NCBI RefSeq assembly: GCF_040409955.1
Contig: NZ_CP123385.1
Location: 62,001-126,000, forward strand
Source of the DNA: Salipiger sp. H15
GTDB taxonomy: Bacteria; Pseudomonadota; Alphaproteobacteria; Rhodobacterales; Rhodobacteraceae
Length of the DNA stretch: 64,000 nt
Direction: 5' to 3'
Below the pieces are notes generated by a model. That model worked only from the letters and a program-made list of their open reading frames with translations, had not been told where the DNA came from and ran no database searches. This document shows, in pieces, positions 1 to 7,574 of this stretch; position 1 is the stretch's first letter, and each line of letters begins with the position of its first letter. Position numbers and translations under genes: made by a program.

Positions 1-1101
1 GCCGCCCGTTGCCGAGACCAGGCGGGAGAACCAGTAGACCGCCTCGCCCGCACCGACCACGATCGCGCCGATCCCGGTGCTGATCAGTGCCCCCTTGAGG
101 ACGCGGAGCCCGACCGACAGGCCCTTGATGCTGACGCTCGCCAACGCCGCGCCGCGCGACGTCGCCCCGAGGGCCATCTCGAGCGCAATGGTCTGGCGGA
201 TCGCAGTAATGGCCGCACCAACGTAGGTGCTGCCGATCGAGACGGCGAGCCGCGCACCAAAGAGCACCGCCGCCGTACCCGCCACCGTGATCACCTGGTC
301 GAGGTGCTGGACCATCGGCTGAAGGGCAGCGGCGACGTTCGCGCTCGCCCGCGCCGCGGCCTCGAAGGCCGGGGCCGCCTCGGCACCGAGGTTCCGCGTC
401 AGCCCGGACCAGGCGGCAGCCGCCTCTCCCGCAGCCGTGCGCGCATCGCTGAGCGCGTCCATCGCCGGGCCGCTCAGCACCGCGCCAAGTTCCTCCGCCC
501 GCTCGCCGAGCCGCACCATCTCGGAGCCGCCGTTGCGCAGCAGCGGCAACAGCGAGGTCGCCTCGGAAGAGAGGGCCTCGAGATAGAAGGTCATGTCCTG
601 CTGGTTCGCGCCGGCCTTCTCGAGGCTGCTGACATAGAGCTGCAGCGCCTCGGGACCCGAGAGGTTGCGGAATTGCTCGGCGGTCACGCCGACCTTCGGC
701 GCGATCTGCTCGAAGAAGTCGACCATCGGCCCGCCGCCGGTGGCGACAAAATCCCCGATCCGGTCGTTCACATCCTTGAGGATTCCGGCGAGCTGTTCCT
801 GCTCGACACCGACCGACCGGGCGCCGAAGGCCCACTTCTGGAACATCTCCGCCGAGGTGTTCGAGGATCTCGAGAAGTTCTCGATCTCGCGCGCGACGGC
901 GGCCGCCGAGCTGGTGATCGCGCCGATCCCAGCGACGGCGGCACCGAGCCCTGCGGCCATGGCCGTGATGTTCCGGGCCAGCCCGGCAAAGCGGGCCTGC
1001 ATGCCATCCGTCGTCGAGAGGGCCCGGCGGGCGCCCTGCTCAAACTGTGCGCTGTCGAGGCCGAGGTTAACCCTCAGCGACCCGATGACCGATTGCGGCA
1101 T
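1..1101 (-). CDS. Phage tail tape measure protein, N-terminal part (cut by window edge)
   Basis: The frame is open from an ATG at 1101 to the window edge, giving 367 codons with no stop. The start is preceded by TTGGAG, and the protein opens MPQSVIGSLRVNLGLDSAQF. The N-terminal 100 residues are polar and helical. Around residues 260-360 Ala/Gly/Val/Ile-rich hydrophobic stretches appear, typical of tape measure proteins that set tail length and later enter the host envelope. The gene follows the tail tube and the two tail-assembly chaperone frames, the standard siphophage order. The C-terminal part is missing only because the window ends. Confidence 0.85.
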   Translation of the reverse strand, partial: MPQSVIGSLRVNLGLDSAQFEQGARRALSTTDGMQARFAGLARNITAMAAGLGAAVAGIGAITSSAAAVAREIENFSRSSNTSAEMFQKWAFGARSVGVEQEQLAGILKDVNDRIGDFVATGGGPMVDFFEQIAPKVGVTAEQFRNLSGPEALQLYVSSLEKAGANQQDMTFYLEALSSEATSLLPLLRNGGSEMVRLGERAEELGAVLSGPAMDALSDARTAAGEAAAAWSGLTRNLGAEAAPAFEAAARASANVAAALQPMVQHLDQVITVAGTAAVLFGARLAVSIGSTYVGAAITAIRQTIALEMALGATSRGAALASVSIKGLSVGLRVLKGALISTGIGAIVVGAGEAVYWFSRLVSATGG

Positions 1102-1155
1102 CGACCGACTCCAATGTCTGTCAGGGGAAAGTCGGGCGCGCCCACACGGGCGCGC

Positions 1156-1539
1156 CTAGTTGCGGCTCATCGGACCGCGACGCTTCGCAAGACCGATGAA
1201 GTATCCACGGACCCGGGCCAGCTGCAGCTCCTGCAAAGCGGGTTTCTCTTCCGCGCGCTTGCGCTGCTCTCGCTCCTCGTAAGGCTCGTAGCGCGGCATC
1301 TTCTTCGGATCGTGGAATGCGAAGGACACGAGGTTGGCAAGCTCGTGGTTGAGCTGGCGCTGCTCCTCGTGCCGGAGCCTCCGGGCATGTCGCAGCCCCT
1401 TGAGGATCCGGTGTATCTCCGCCGGCGTCAGGCGCCAGAAGAGTCCATAGGCCTGCCCTGCGGCAAGCCAGTTGTCGAGCAGGAGCGTCAGTTCGTCTCG
1501 GCCGGCTCGCCGGGCTGCCGCGCCTTCTTCGCGTTTCCC
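1156..1539 (-). CDS. Tail assembly chaperone, frameshift extension (GT-type)
   Basis: This frame lies in -1 relative to the upstream chaperone and ends at a TAG at 1156-1158. From the slippery site it encodes 127 residues, including segments such as LTLLLDNWLAAGQAYGLFWR and NHELANLVSFAFHDPKKMPR, then a charged helical tail ending in RRGPMSRN. I found no ATG, GTG or TTG in the first half of the frame, so it cannot begin independently in the usual way. The expected product is a fusion with the 1488-1880 protein made by -1 frameshifting, as for lambda gpG-T. Such chaperones coat the tape measure protein and recruit tail tube subunits during tail assembly. The tape measure gene starts 55 bases downstream. 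Confidence 0.72.
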   Translation of the reverse strand, partial: GKREEGAAARRAGRDELTLLLDNWLAAGQAYGLFWRLTPAEIHRILKGLRHARRLRHEEQRQLNHELANLVSFAFHDPKKMPRYEPYEEREQRKRAEEKPALQELQLARVRGYFIGLAKRRGPMSRN

Positions 1540-1880
1540 GCCGGCTTCCCCACGGTCTCGGCGGCGTCGGTCGCCTCATCCATCGGGAAGGCCGCCTGCA
1601 CCGCCTTGCCGACCAGCTCGGAGGCTTTCTTCAGGCCGATGTCGTCGATCATGTCGCCGGCCTCCTCCATGGTCATCGAGCCGTCGCGATCGACACCGAC
1701 GTAGAAGATGCGCACCACGCGGCGCACGTCGCCTGCCGCGGTGTTGAGCTCCTGCACGCCCTGGATCAGGGTCTCGCCGAAAAGGTCCTGGTAGCGCACC
1801 AGCGCGTTGATGCTGAGGTGCAGGTGGTGCGTCGCGCCGAGGGCGGTGAAGGCGATCGCGCCGCGTTTCGAATTCGTCAT
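1488..1880 (-). CDS. Tail assembly chaperone (G-type, zero frame)
   Basis: This is a 130-residue protein beginning MTNSKRGAIAFTALGATHHL, with a mostly helical body and a C-terminal segment rich in Lys, Ala and Pro. It resembles the short chaperones found after the tail tube gene of siphophages and gene transfer agents. It sits between the tail tube (1962-2405) and the tape measure (from 1101). Near its end it carries a G GGA AAC heptamer in the correct phase for -1 slippage (1533-1539), and the -1 frame continues open to 1156. The short form ends at 1488. Confidence 0.75.
   Translation of the reverse strand: MTNSKRGAIAFTALGATHHLHLSINALVRYQDLFGETLIQGVQELNTAAGDVRRVVRIFYVGVDRDGSMTMEEAGDMIDDIGLKKASELVGKAVQAAFPMDEATDAAETVGKPAGNAKKARQPGEPAETN
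1533..1539 (-). other. Programmed -1 ribosomal frameshift slippery heptamer G GGA AAC
   Basis: Read on the minus strand the seven bases are GGGAAAC. Codon phase of the 1488-1880 frame is G GGA AAC, matching the X XXY YYZ rule. After a one-base slip both tRNAs re-pair with GGG AAA, and the new frame is open to 1156. Phage lambda uses GGGAAAG at the same place between its G and T genes. The heptamer lies about 45 bases before the zero-frame stop. Confidence 0.78.
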
Positions 1881-1961
1881 GCTCTTGTCTCCGCAAAGGG
1901 GCGTAGGACGAAAGGCGATGCCCTGTCAGGCGCCGCCTTTCGTGGTGAAGTGATTTCCAGC

Positions 1962-2405
1962 TCAGCTGCTGGCGTTGTCGCCGCGGGTCCAGTCGAGGCC
2001 GCCGGTGGTGCGGATCGAGATGGTCATGCCGACGATGGCGCCCACGTCGTTGCCTTCGACCTGCGGCGTCGGGAAGCCACGGAACTCGAAGATGTCGCCG
2101 GTCGACTGGCTCGGCGCCGGCGGCAGCGTGGTACGGTAATAGATCGGCCCGACCTCCGCCTGGTCGGAGAGCTGCTGCTCGTAGCCGTCGGGGGTGTAGC
2201 CGCAGGACACGGAGATCACGCCGGCGTCCTTCAGACCCTTGACGTATTCCTTGAAACCGTCCGCGCTGTCGAGCGAGGTGGCTTCCTGGTAGTCGGTCTC
2301 GACGGTCGGCACCGCGATCCCCTTGCAGGCGGGAATGGATTCCCAGGTCGTGCCATCGAGCGAGCGCTCGACCGTGGCACCGTAGACAATGAACTGGTCG
2401 TTCAT
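1962..2405 (-). CDS. Phage major tail tube protein
   Basis: This 147-residue protein starts MNDQFIVYGATVERSLDGTT. It is beta-rich with many Gly, Thr and Asp turns and a segment GMTISIRTTGGLDW near the end, the profile of siphophage tail tube subunits that stack as hexamers around the tape measure. Its position, after the DUF3168-like tail completion gene and before the chaperone pair, supports the call. The start follows AAGGAGACTCCG, a good ribosome binding site. Specific family membership was not confirmed by search. Confidence 0.75.
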   Translation of the reverse strand: MNDQFIVYGATVERSLDGTTWESIPACKGIAVPTVETDYQEATSLDSADGFKEYVKGLKDAGVISVSCGYTPDGYEQQLSDQAEVGPIYYRTTLPPAPSQSTGDIFEFRGFPTPQVEGNDVGAIVGMTISIRTTGGLDWTRGDNASS

Positions 2406-2416
2406 CGGAGTCTCCT

Positions 2417-2806
2417 TCAGGTGGTGATTGTGTAATGGACAAGGACGTCCAGGGATGTGCGGAAGGGCCGGTCCGCGTCATTCGTGCCGCCCTCTCGTCC
2501 ATCTCGCGCGCCGGCGAAAAAGACGGCCTTAAGGGGCCCGCCGCGATATCCGTCGAGGACGGACCGGATCGCGTGGGCAAGTCGCTTGGCATTTCCGTAG
2601 CCGGTGCCGAGGCAGTCGACCTGCACGCGCGCCACGCTCACACCGGAAGGGCCGTCGAGCGTGTGATCGCCCGTCTCGGAAATCAGGGTCAGCACGGCGG
2701 CCGGATAGCCTGCGCCCTGCGGGTGCGCCCCCCAGTTGACTCGGTCACCGGCCAGCGCAGAGACCGAGGCGTTTCCGAGTAGCAGGCTGCGAAGATATTC
2801 CTCCAT
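2417..2806 (-). CDS. Tail completion protein, DUF3168/gp17-like
   Basis: I chose the ATG at 2806 (protein MEEYLRSLLLGNASVSALAG) because it overlaps the stop of the upstream gp10-like gene in a TGATG arrangement. The product is 129 residues. The opening helix followed by V-WG-HPQGAGYPAAVLTLIS and a closing FRTSLDVLVHYTIT strand fits the DUF3168 fold that joins the head-to-tail interface of HK97-like siphophages. The gene precedes the tail tube gene by 11 bases. Confidence 0.75.
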   Translation of the reverse strand: MEEYLRSLLLGNASVSALAGDRVNWGAHPQGAGYPAAVLTLISETGDHTLDGPSGVSVARVQVDCLGTGYGNAKRLAHAIRSVLDGYRGGPLKAVFFAGARDGREGGTNDADRPFRTSLDVLVHYTITT

Positions 2807-3342
2807 CAGCGCGCCCCTTCCGCCCGGGCCATCGCGCTCGAGACCTCGAACCACAGTTCCCGCTTCAAGCGCGCCAGCAGCTGCTGATGGTCCTGATCCC
2901 AGGCCGGACGCATGTAGGGCGTCGCAGCGACATGGGCCGAGCCGAACTCCTGCACAAAGGCTTTGATTGCCTCATTCTTCGATCTGGCCTTCTCCGGGCC
3001 CATGAAGAGCTCGACGTGGGAATAGCCGCCGGCGATCTTCGCTGCCCGGCGCGCGCCGCGCATCGCCGTCAGCGCCTCGACGCGAGTCCCGCCGCCCTTC
3101 ATCACCTGGTGGAACTCGGCGCGCCCGATCTCGGCGCCAGCGCCCTTGGCCTTGGCCGAGACCTCGATGCTCTCTATGAGCTCGCCGGTTTCTTCCGGCG
3201 CGAGACTGCGCGCGATCCGCGCCATCGGCTCGAGCGCGCTGATCCCGGCCCGGCGCAGCGCGGCGCGCCCCGCCGACTTGCCCAGCTTCTCGAGCTGCTT
3301 CTCCAGATCGGAGAAGCACTTCAGGCTGACAAGTCCCGTCAT
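2806..3342 (-). CDS. HK97 gp10-family head-tail connector protein
   Basis: The gene encodes 178 residues starting MTGLVSLKCFSDLEKQLEKL, with an N-terminal amphipathic helix, a P-ETG-L segment (residues 48-54), a central FMGPEKARSKNEAIKAFVQE region and the HVAATPYMRPAWDQ motif near residue 140. That C-terminal PxMRPA pattern is a hallmark of the HK97 gp10 family, which closes the connector and links it to the tail. It overlaps the head-closure gene by four bases upstream and the DUF3168-like gene by one base downstream. Confidence 0.85.
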   Translation of the reverse strand: MTGLVSLKCFSDLEKQLEKLGKSAGRAALRRAGISALEPMARIARSLAPEETGELIESIEVSAKAKGAGAEIGRAEFHQVMKGGGTRVEALTAMRGARRAAKIAGGYSHVELFMGPEKARSKNEAIKAFVQEFGSAHVAATPYMRPAWDQDHQQLLARLKRELWFEVSSAMARAEGAR

Positions 3343-3686
3343 TGATCGGTCCTCGCGCTACCGGTGATCTCGATCCAGTGACGCCGCTTGACCTCCTTCA
3401 GCCCGACGATGTCGAACTCGAGCCCGTCGCAGGTCAGACGGTCTTTCGGCGTGATCCCCGCCGTGAAAGGTGACCAGCGCACCAGGAAGCGCGACATGAT
3501 GCTCGCCGCCACCTCGCCCGCCCTCCAGCGCTCGCCGTCCGAGACGTCCGTGCGTTTTGCCCGCACGGGCGCGCCGAGCGCAGCAAAGTCTCCGAGCTCC
3601 GAGGTGAAACCGTCGTCGCCAGTCACACGCCGAAGGACCTGCACTTCGCGATCGAGCACGTGCGCCCCGTTCAAAGGCGCACCCAC
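3339..3686 (-). CDS. Phage head closure protein (head-tail adaptor family)
   Basis: This is a 115-residue protein from a GTG at 3686. The middle part VRAKRTDVSDGERWRAGEVA followed by SRFLVRWS, and the ending LKEVKRRHWIEITGSA, match the SPP1 gp16/HK97 gp7-like adaptor family: small beta-barrels that stop DNA leaking after packaging. The start overlaps the end of the methyltransferase gene by 16 bases, so an inserted gene has been fitted tightly against it. The next gene overlaps by four bases. Confidence 0.8.
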   Translation of the reverse strand: MGAPLNGAHVLDREVQVLRRVTGDDGFTSELGDFAALGAPVRAKRTDVSDGERWRAGEVAASIMSRFLVRWSPFTAGITPKDRLTCDGLEFDIVGLKEVKRRHWIEITGSARTDQ

Positions 3687-4225
3687 CAGGTGAAATTCTG
3701 GTCAACCTCGAAGGTGCCGAAGCGCGCCTCGACCGCGCGGCGAACTCCCGAGAAATCATATCGCGGATCGTCGTTGTCGATGTCATGGCCGCCGATCCAG
3801 CCCCCGGCACGCACCTTCGGCAGCCAGGCCTCGATGTCGCTGAGCACACCGAGTTCCGAGTGGTCCCCGTCGAGAAAGACCAGGTCGAGAGAGGCGTCCT
3901 CGACCTGCGTGGCCGCCTCGATCGACGACATGGCGAAGATGGTGGTGCGCTTGCGGAACGGGCGCACGCGCCGCTCGGCCTCACTGCGATGCCGCTGGAC
4001 GCGGGCTGTGTCATGCCGGGCATGCTCGTCCCCCGTCGCAATGTACGCCGCCGGCTGCCGATCCATCGGGGCCCAGCTGTCCACCATCGTCAGGTTGAGA
4101 CCCGGCCGCGCGCGCAACACGGCTTCGGACAACCGACCGACAAGCACACCGATCTCGGCCATCCGGGCGACCTCGGGCAGGCGCCGCAGGATCGCCTGCG
4201 CCCGTTGCTCCACTGCACTTACCAT
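3671..4225 (-). CDS. Phage-borne class I SAM-dependent methyltransferase
   Basis: This protein of about 184 residues runs from the ATG at 4225; an alternative ATG is at 4237. It has a Rossmann-type methyltransferase pattern: EIGVLVGRLSEAVLRARPGL replaces the usual glycine-rich loop, followed by an LTMVDSW strand ending in Asp, a TTIFAMSSIEAA strand, then LDLVFLDGDHSELGVLSDIE and GGWIGGHDID. The LDGDH motif is characteristic of the Methyltransf_24/FkbM-related group that acts on sugars or small molecules. It lies between a glycosyltransferase and the head closure gene, which suggests modification of a virion glycan. Substrate is unknown. Confidence 0.75.
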   Translation of the reverse strand: MVSAVEQRAQAILRRLPEVARMAEIGVLVGRLSEAVLRARPGLNLTMVDSWAPMDRQPAAYIATGDEHARHDTARVQRHRSEAERRVRPFRKRTTIFAMSSIEAATQVEDASLDLVFLDGDHSELGVLSDIEAWLPKVRAGGWIGGHDIDNDDPRYDFSGVRRAVEARFGTFEVDQNFTWWVRL

Positions 4226-4812
4226 CCGACATCCCATGGTCTGGGGCGCCCGTGGAATGCCACGAAGCGCGCATCCTGCGGCAGCTGCTCAGCGCAGCGG
4301 TCCGCCTTGAAGCTGACCACCTGCCCCGGCAGAACGTCCTGCCAGCGCGCGGCCCGGTCGAGCCAGAGTGTTTCGAGAAATGCCTGGTCACCGCCGCGGC
4401 GGAACCTGCGCATCCAGGCGCCGGGGTTGGAGATCCACTTGCCCCAGACTTCGCCGCGTGCAGCCTTCGGCAGAAACATCACCGAGGACTGAAGCCCGGC
4501 AGGCCGGTAGACATCGCGCATGATGGCCAGTCGGCCGATGCCTGCCATGTCGCCGAGGTCGCCGACGATGGCGCTGTCGAGGTCCATCATCAGAAGATCG
4601 CCCGAGACGTCCGGCGAGAAGATTTCCATCTTCGACCACCAACCGGGCCAGCCGCAGCGAAGCGGCAAGACACCCGACCCGCTGACAGGCATGTCGGTCA
4701 GGCACCGGAACTCGGCGCCGGGCAAGTGCGCCGCGACCTGCATGCGCAGGCGGTCCACGTGCTCCGGCCGGAAATCGCCGCCCGATCGCAGCACGCATGC
4801 GACAATCGTCAT
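4219..4812 (-). CDS. Phage-borne glycosyltransferase-like protein (GT-A fold, DXD)
   Basis: The protein has 197 residues. It begins MTIVACVLRSGGDFRPEHVD, then has FRCLTDMP, a GWWSKMEIFSP segment and LLMMDLDSAIVGDL. The DLD triad after a hydrophobic strand is the metal-binding DXD of GT-A glycosyltransferases, and the WSK-E-F segment before it is common in the small glycosyltransferases of alphaproteobacterial phages. Later segments such as SSVMFLPKAARGEVW and RGGDQAFLE resemble their acceptor side. The start overlaps the preceding connector gene by four bases (ATGA), so it is translationally coupled to morphogenesis genes. Confidence 0.72.
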   Translation of the reverse strand: MTIVACVLRSGGDFRPEHVDRLRMQVAAHLPGAEFRCLTDMPVSGSGVLPLRCGWPGWWSKMEIFSPDVSGDLLMMDLDSAIVGDLGDMAGIGRLAIMRDVYRPAGLQSSVMFLPKAARGEVWGKWISNPGAWMRRFRRGGDQAFLETLWLDRAARWQDVLPGQVVSFKADRCAEQLPQDARFVAFHGRPRPWDVGW

Positions 4813-5378
4813 CCGATCACCCGGCGACTTCCGAAGACCTTGCGCATCGCGTCAAAGTCGAGCGGTGCACCCTGATCATAGGTGACACCGACCATATGGA
4901 TGATCGCGTCCTGGTCGTCGGCGCGCTGTGCGAGTGCCGGAACGTCACCGGCCCCGCTCGCTTCCGGATCGTCATGCCCCGCGTCGAAGTCGATCCGCAC
5001 CGGCCACGGGCGATCCGACAGCGCAGGAAGAGATGCCTGCGTGTCGAGGTCTACCGACCAGAGCGGAGCCGCCTCGACGGCGTACCATGCAGACGCCGAT
5101 AGCGTCTGCTCCGCGTGATCCGGATCGAGATAGGTGACCGAGCTCACCGTGCGCACTGGAAGGACAGGCAGGCAGGCCGGAAAGCTCCAACCTGCCAAGG
5201 ACAATCTGAACCCGGTCGGCAGCAGCACGCGCCCGGTGAAGGCCTCGTATCGCGCCGTTTCCGCCCGGATCAGCTGGGTCAGCCTGTCGTCGTCTGCATC
5301 GGCCCCAATTCGCAAGGCAAGCTTCAGGACATCCAGGTCAACCGCGAGACCGGTTGGATTGCTGCGGGTCATCAGCAT
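4809..5378 (-). CDS. Head-tail connector protein (phiE125 gp8/HK97 gp6-like)
   Basis: This 189-residue protein starts at the ATG at 5378 or the one at 5372. It opens with a helical segment (LDVLKLALRIGADADDDRLT and QLIRAETARYEAFTGR), followed by beta strands VRTVSSVTYLDPDHAEQTLS and PVRIDFDAGHDDP. This is the arrangement of the phiE125 gp8/gp6-like adaptor that forms the ring beneath the portal. It lies between the GT42/DUF115-like gene and the glycosyltransferase, so connector and glycan-type genes alternate here. Confidence 0.78.
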   Translation of the reverse strand: MLMTRSNPTGLAVDLDVLKLALRIGADADDDRLTQLIRAETARYEAFTGRVLLPTGFRLSLAGWSFPACLPVLPVRTVSSVTYLDPDHAEQTLSASAWYAVEAAPLWSVDLDTQASLPALSDRPWPVRIDFDAGHDDPEASGAGDVPALAQRADDQDAIIHMVGVTYDQGAPLDFDAMRKVFGSRRVIG

Positions 5379-6025
5379 TCGAGCGCCTCCTCGAGGTCAG
5401 CAAAGCGGTAGTTGCGCAGCGCCGAGATCGGACTGCAGTTGACGACCTCGACTCCCATCGCCGCGATCGGTTCAGCGACGGCATCGGTGCAGCGGCGCCA
5501 CCGATCGGTGTTCGCCGCCGTCGGATTGCTCAGCCCCTCGGGATGGCTTCCGTGCCAGTGCAGGCCGTGGTCGACGCGCATGTCGAAGCCGACCAGCGCG
5601 ACCCGGCGCGGCTGCATCTGCACCGCGAGGTTCAGCATGTGGAATCCGCTGTTGCCCGCCCAGCCCACCGAGCCCCGCTCGATCAGGCCGAGGCGATCAC
5701 CTTCGCGGTTGGTGCGCAGGTGCTGCACGCCCCAGCCTTGCCGCGCGGCCTTGCGGTCCGCGCAGAGCTTCAGTCCCCGGAAGTCGGAGACGCCGCCGTA
5801 TCGCTGCCACCAGGCGAGGTCGCAGCCGTAGAGGACTTCCGCCCAGGGCGCGAGTTGCCAGGCGTTGTTGATGGCGATGACTCGGGCGCGGCCGCGGGCT
5901 CGCTCGAGACAGACGCTTCCGGCGCTTGGCCCGCCTCCGACGACGACGATGCAGTCTCCTCGCCAGTCTGGCCACCAGTCTGGACGACCGGGTCGGAGGA
6001 AGGGTCCGACTTGCCCGCGGGGCCC
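5372..6025 (-). CDS. GT42/DUF115-like Rossmann protein lacking its own start codon
   Basis: The frame is open from 6085 to a TGA at 5372 and contains a convincing protein: DCIVVVGGGPSAGSVCLERA, VIAINNAWQLAPWAEVLYGC, AGNSGFHMLNLAVQMQP and RRVALVGFDM, then HWHGSHPEGLSNP. The GxGPS loop, an Asn-containing strand and the SGxxMxxxA...L.GxD pattern recall the GT42 sialyltransferase/DUF115 (MptE-like) fold seen in phage proteins. No ATG, GTG or TTG precedes GTG 5728, which lies well inside the conserved part. The frame is -1 relative to the 5770-6162 gene. A G GGC CCC heptamer at 6019-6025 could allow slippage, or an indel may have broken the start. Coordinates begin at that heptamer. Confidence 0.6.
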   Translation of the reverse strand, partial: GPRGQVGPFLRPGRPDWWPDWRGDCIVVVGGGPSAGSVCLERARGRARVIAINNAWQLAPWAEVLYGCDLAWWQRYGGVSDFRGLKLCADRKAARQGWGVQHLRTNREGDRLGLIERGSVGWAGNSGFHMLNLAVQMQPRRVALVGFDMRVDHGLHWHGSHPEGLSNPTAANTDRWRRCTDAVAEPIAAMGVEVVNCSPISALRNYRFADLEEALEC

Positions 6026-6162
6026 GCCTCCTTCTCCACGTGGGGCACGGCACGCCCGCGCTTGATCAGGTCCTTGGCGATGCGATCATCGACATCCTTG
6101 GGGACGTTTCGCTTCAGATTTCCGTAGCTGCCAATCATGCTGCGCAGCGGCTTGATCCACAT
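5770..6162 (-). CDS. Small phage head-region protein with acidic, Ser/Pro/Glu-rich tail
   Basis: From the ATG at 6162 the product is 130 residues. Residues 1-40 (MWIKPLRSMIGSYGNLKRNV, then DRIAKDLIKRGRAVP) match the short proteins often found right after the capsid gene in alphaproteobacterial phages. From about residue 45 the sequence becomes low-complexity (Glu, Ser, Ala, Pro, Gly). It then overlaps the GT42/DUF115-like frame by about 230 bases, which is unusual. The natural protein may end earlier or be fused to the next frame by -1 slippage. Function is unknown. Confidence 0.6.
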   Translation of the reverse strand: MWIKPLRSMIGSYGNLKRNVPKDVDDRIAKDLIKRGRAVPHVEKEAGPAGKSDPSSDPVVQTGGQTGEETASSSSEAGQAPEASVSSEPAAAPESSPSTTPGNSRPGRKSSTAATSPGGSDTAASPTSGD

Positions 6163-6240
6163 GGCACTCACCCATTCGTTTCAAGAGAAAGGCGGACGGC
6201 CCGAGGGCCGTCCGCGATCGGTCACCGTGACCGCTCAGCG

Positions 6241-7569
6241 TCAGCCCGAGACATTGCCGAAGTCGCCGGTGATCAGCGCGGCAGAGCGCTTGATCGCAAG
6301 CGCGAGCCGCTCCTCGGCGCGCACGGTGATCATGTTCTTGATGAAGTTGTCGCGATCCTCGGAGGAAGCGATGACCTCGGGGTCCATGCGGTCATAGATC
6401 GTGGCCGCCATCTTGAAGGCGCCGACGAGGAATTCGTCGGCATCCATCGAGGGCGTCGCAACCACCGGCTGTCCCCAGAGCTGGGGACCGGACATCTGCA
6501 TGACGTTGGCAAAGATGTAGCGCTGCTCGCCGTCCTTGGTCAGCTCGATGCGCGCCCAGTCGGTCGGGTGCAGCACGATGCCGTCTGCCGGATAGTCCGA
6601 CAGCGAAGCCTGCAGAAGCGCGAGGCGGAGCTGGTCGATCATCGTCTCGCCGGCCACCATGAAGGCAGCCGCGTAGTCGGTCGCTTCGGTCTTCAGGCCC
6701 GAGAGGTTCTGGCCGGTGCCATCGCCGCTCAGGAGCTGCAGCTCTTCCTTCAGCAGAAGGCCGTAGCGCAGCTCGCCGTCGATCTCGGTCTCGAGCTGGG
6801 CGGCGTCTTCCATCGCTTGACGCGAGACCGGAACCCAGTGGGCGATGGTCCGCACGTTGGCATCCGCCGACGCCCACTCGTAGACCGACTCGGGTTTCTG
6901 CGCGCCTTCGCTGACCATGCCGGCGTTGTTGGTGCGGGTGATCTGCTTGGCGTACTCGATCGAGTTCGACGTGGTGCGGCCCTGCGTCAGCAGTTGGCGC
7001 ACGGTCATCTGCCGGCGCGGCAGGCCGACGATCTCGGCTTCGCGGTCCGACCAGATCAGCGCGCCGGCCGAGCCGGTGATCGAAGTGATCGCCTGGCGCA
7101 CGTTCAGCGACATGCGCGCGGTGCCCTTGCAGCCCGCACTGGTGAAGGCCTTGACCTCGTCACTGGTCGCGAAGCGCTGGCCGACGCTCTGCTGCGCGTC
7201 TCCGCCACGACCGCCGCGTTCCGCGAGCTGCTGCTCGACCTCGGTGTTGCGGGTCTCGAGCTGCTCGAGGCGGCCGATCAGCTTCTGCTGCGCATCGTTC
7301 AGCGCCTTCTGCGACGTGAGCAACTCGTCGGCCTTGGCCTTGAGTTCGTCGGTGGTGCGGCCCTGGTCCCGGGTCTGCTTCAGCGCATCCTCGGCAGTTT
7401 GCTTCACGCCACCCTCGATCCGCTCCATCTGCTGCTGCACATCCTTCAGCAGACGTTCCAGATCGCCCGGGGCACCATCGGCGCGGGGGTTGCCCATCAC
7501 GCCAACAGGGCGCACGGCAGCGAGGGCCGACAGCGAAACCGCCGGCATCATCAATCGTTTCATGATCAT
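6241..7569 (-). CDS. HK97-family major capsid protein
   Basis: This protein has up to 442 residues. The ATG at 7563 has better ribosome-binding-site spacing than the ATG at 7569. Residues 35-120 form a charged coiled-coil scaffold (delta domain), for example LERLLKDVQQQMERIEGG and LIGRLEQLETRNTEVEQQL, normally removed by the phage protease. The mature part has the HK97 fold signature: ITSITGSAGALIW, WVPVSRQAMEDAAQLETEID, LLSGDGTGQNLSGL, DGIVLHPTDWARIELTKD and GQPVVATPSMD. It follows the protease gene by five bases. Confidence 0.95.
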   Translation of the reverse strand: MIMKRLMMPAVSLSALAAVRPVGVMGNPRADGAPGDLERLLKDVQQQMERIEGGVKQTAEDALKQTRDQGRTTDELKAKADELLTSQKALNDAQQKLIGRLEQLETRNTEVEQQLAERGGRGGDAQQSVGQRFATSDEVKAFTSAGCKGTARMSLNVRQAITSITGSAGALIWSDREAEIVGLPRRQMTVRQLLTQGRTTSNSIEYAKQITRTNNAGMVSEGAQKPESVYEWASADANVRTIAHWVPVSRQAMEDAAQLETEIDGELRYGLLLKEELQLLSGDGTGQNLSGLKTEATDYAAAFMVAGETMIDQLRLALLQASLSDYPADGIVLHPTDWARIELTKDGEQRYIFANVMQMSGPQLWGQPVVATPSMDADEFLVGAFKMAATIYDRMDPEVIASSEDRDNFIKNMITVRAEERLALAIKRSAALITGDFGNVSG

Positions 7570-7574
7570 ATCCT

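Noticed and set aside
304..1704. A 466-codon plus-strand open frame across the tape measure and chaperone genes
   Set aside because: It is antisense to the tape measure and chaperone frames, is Arg/Pro-rich without domain features, and results from high GC content.
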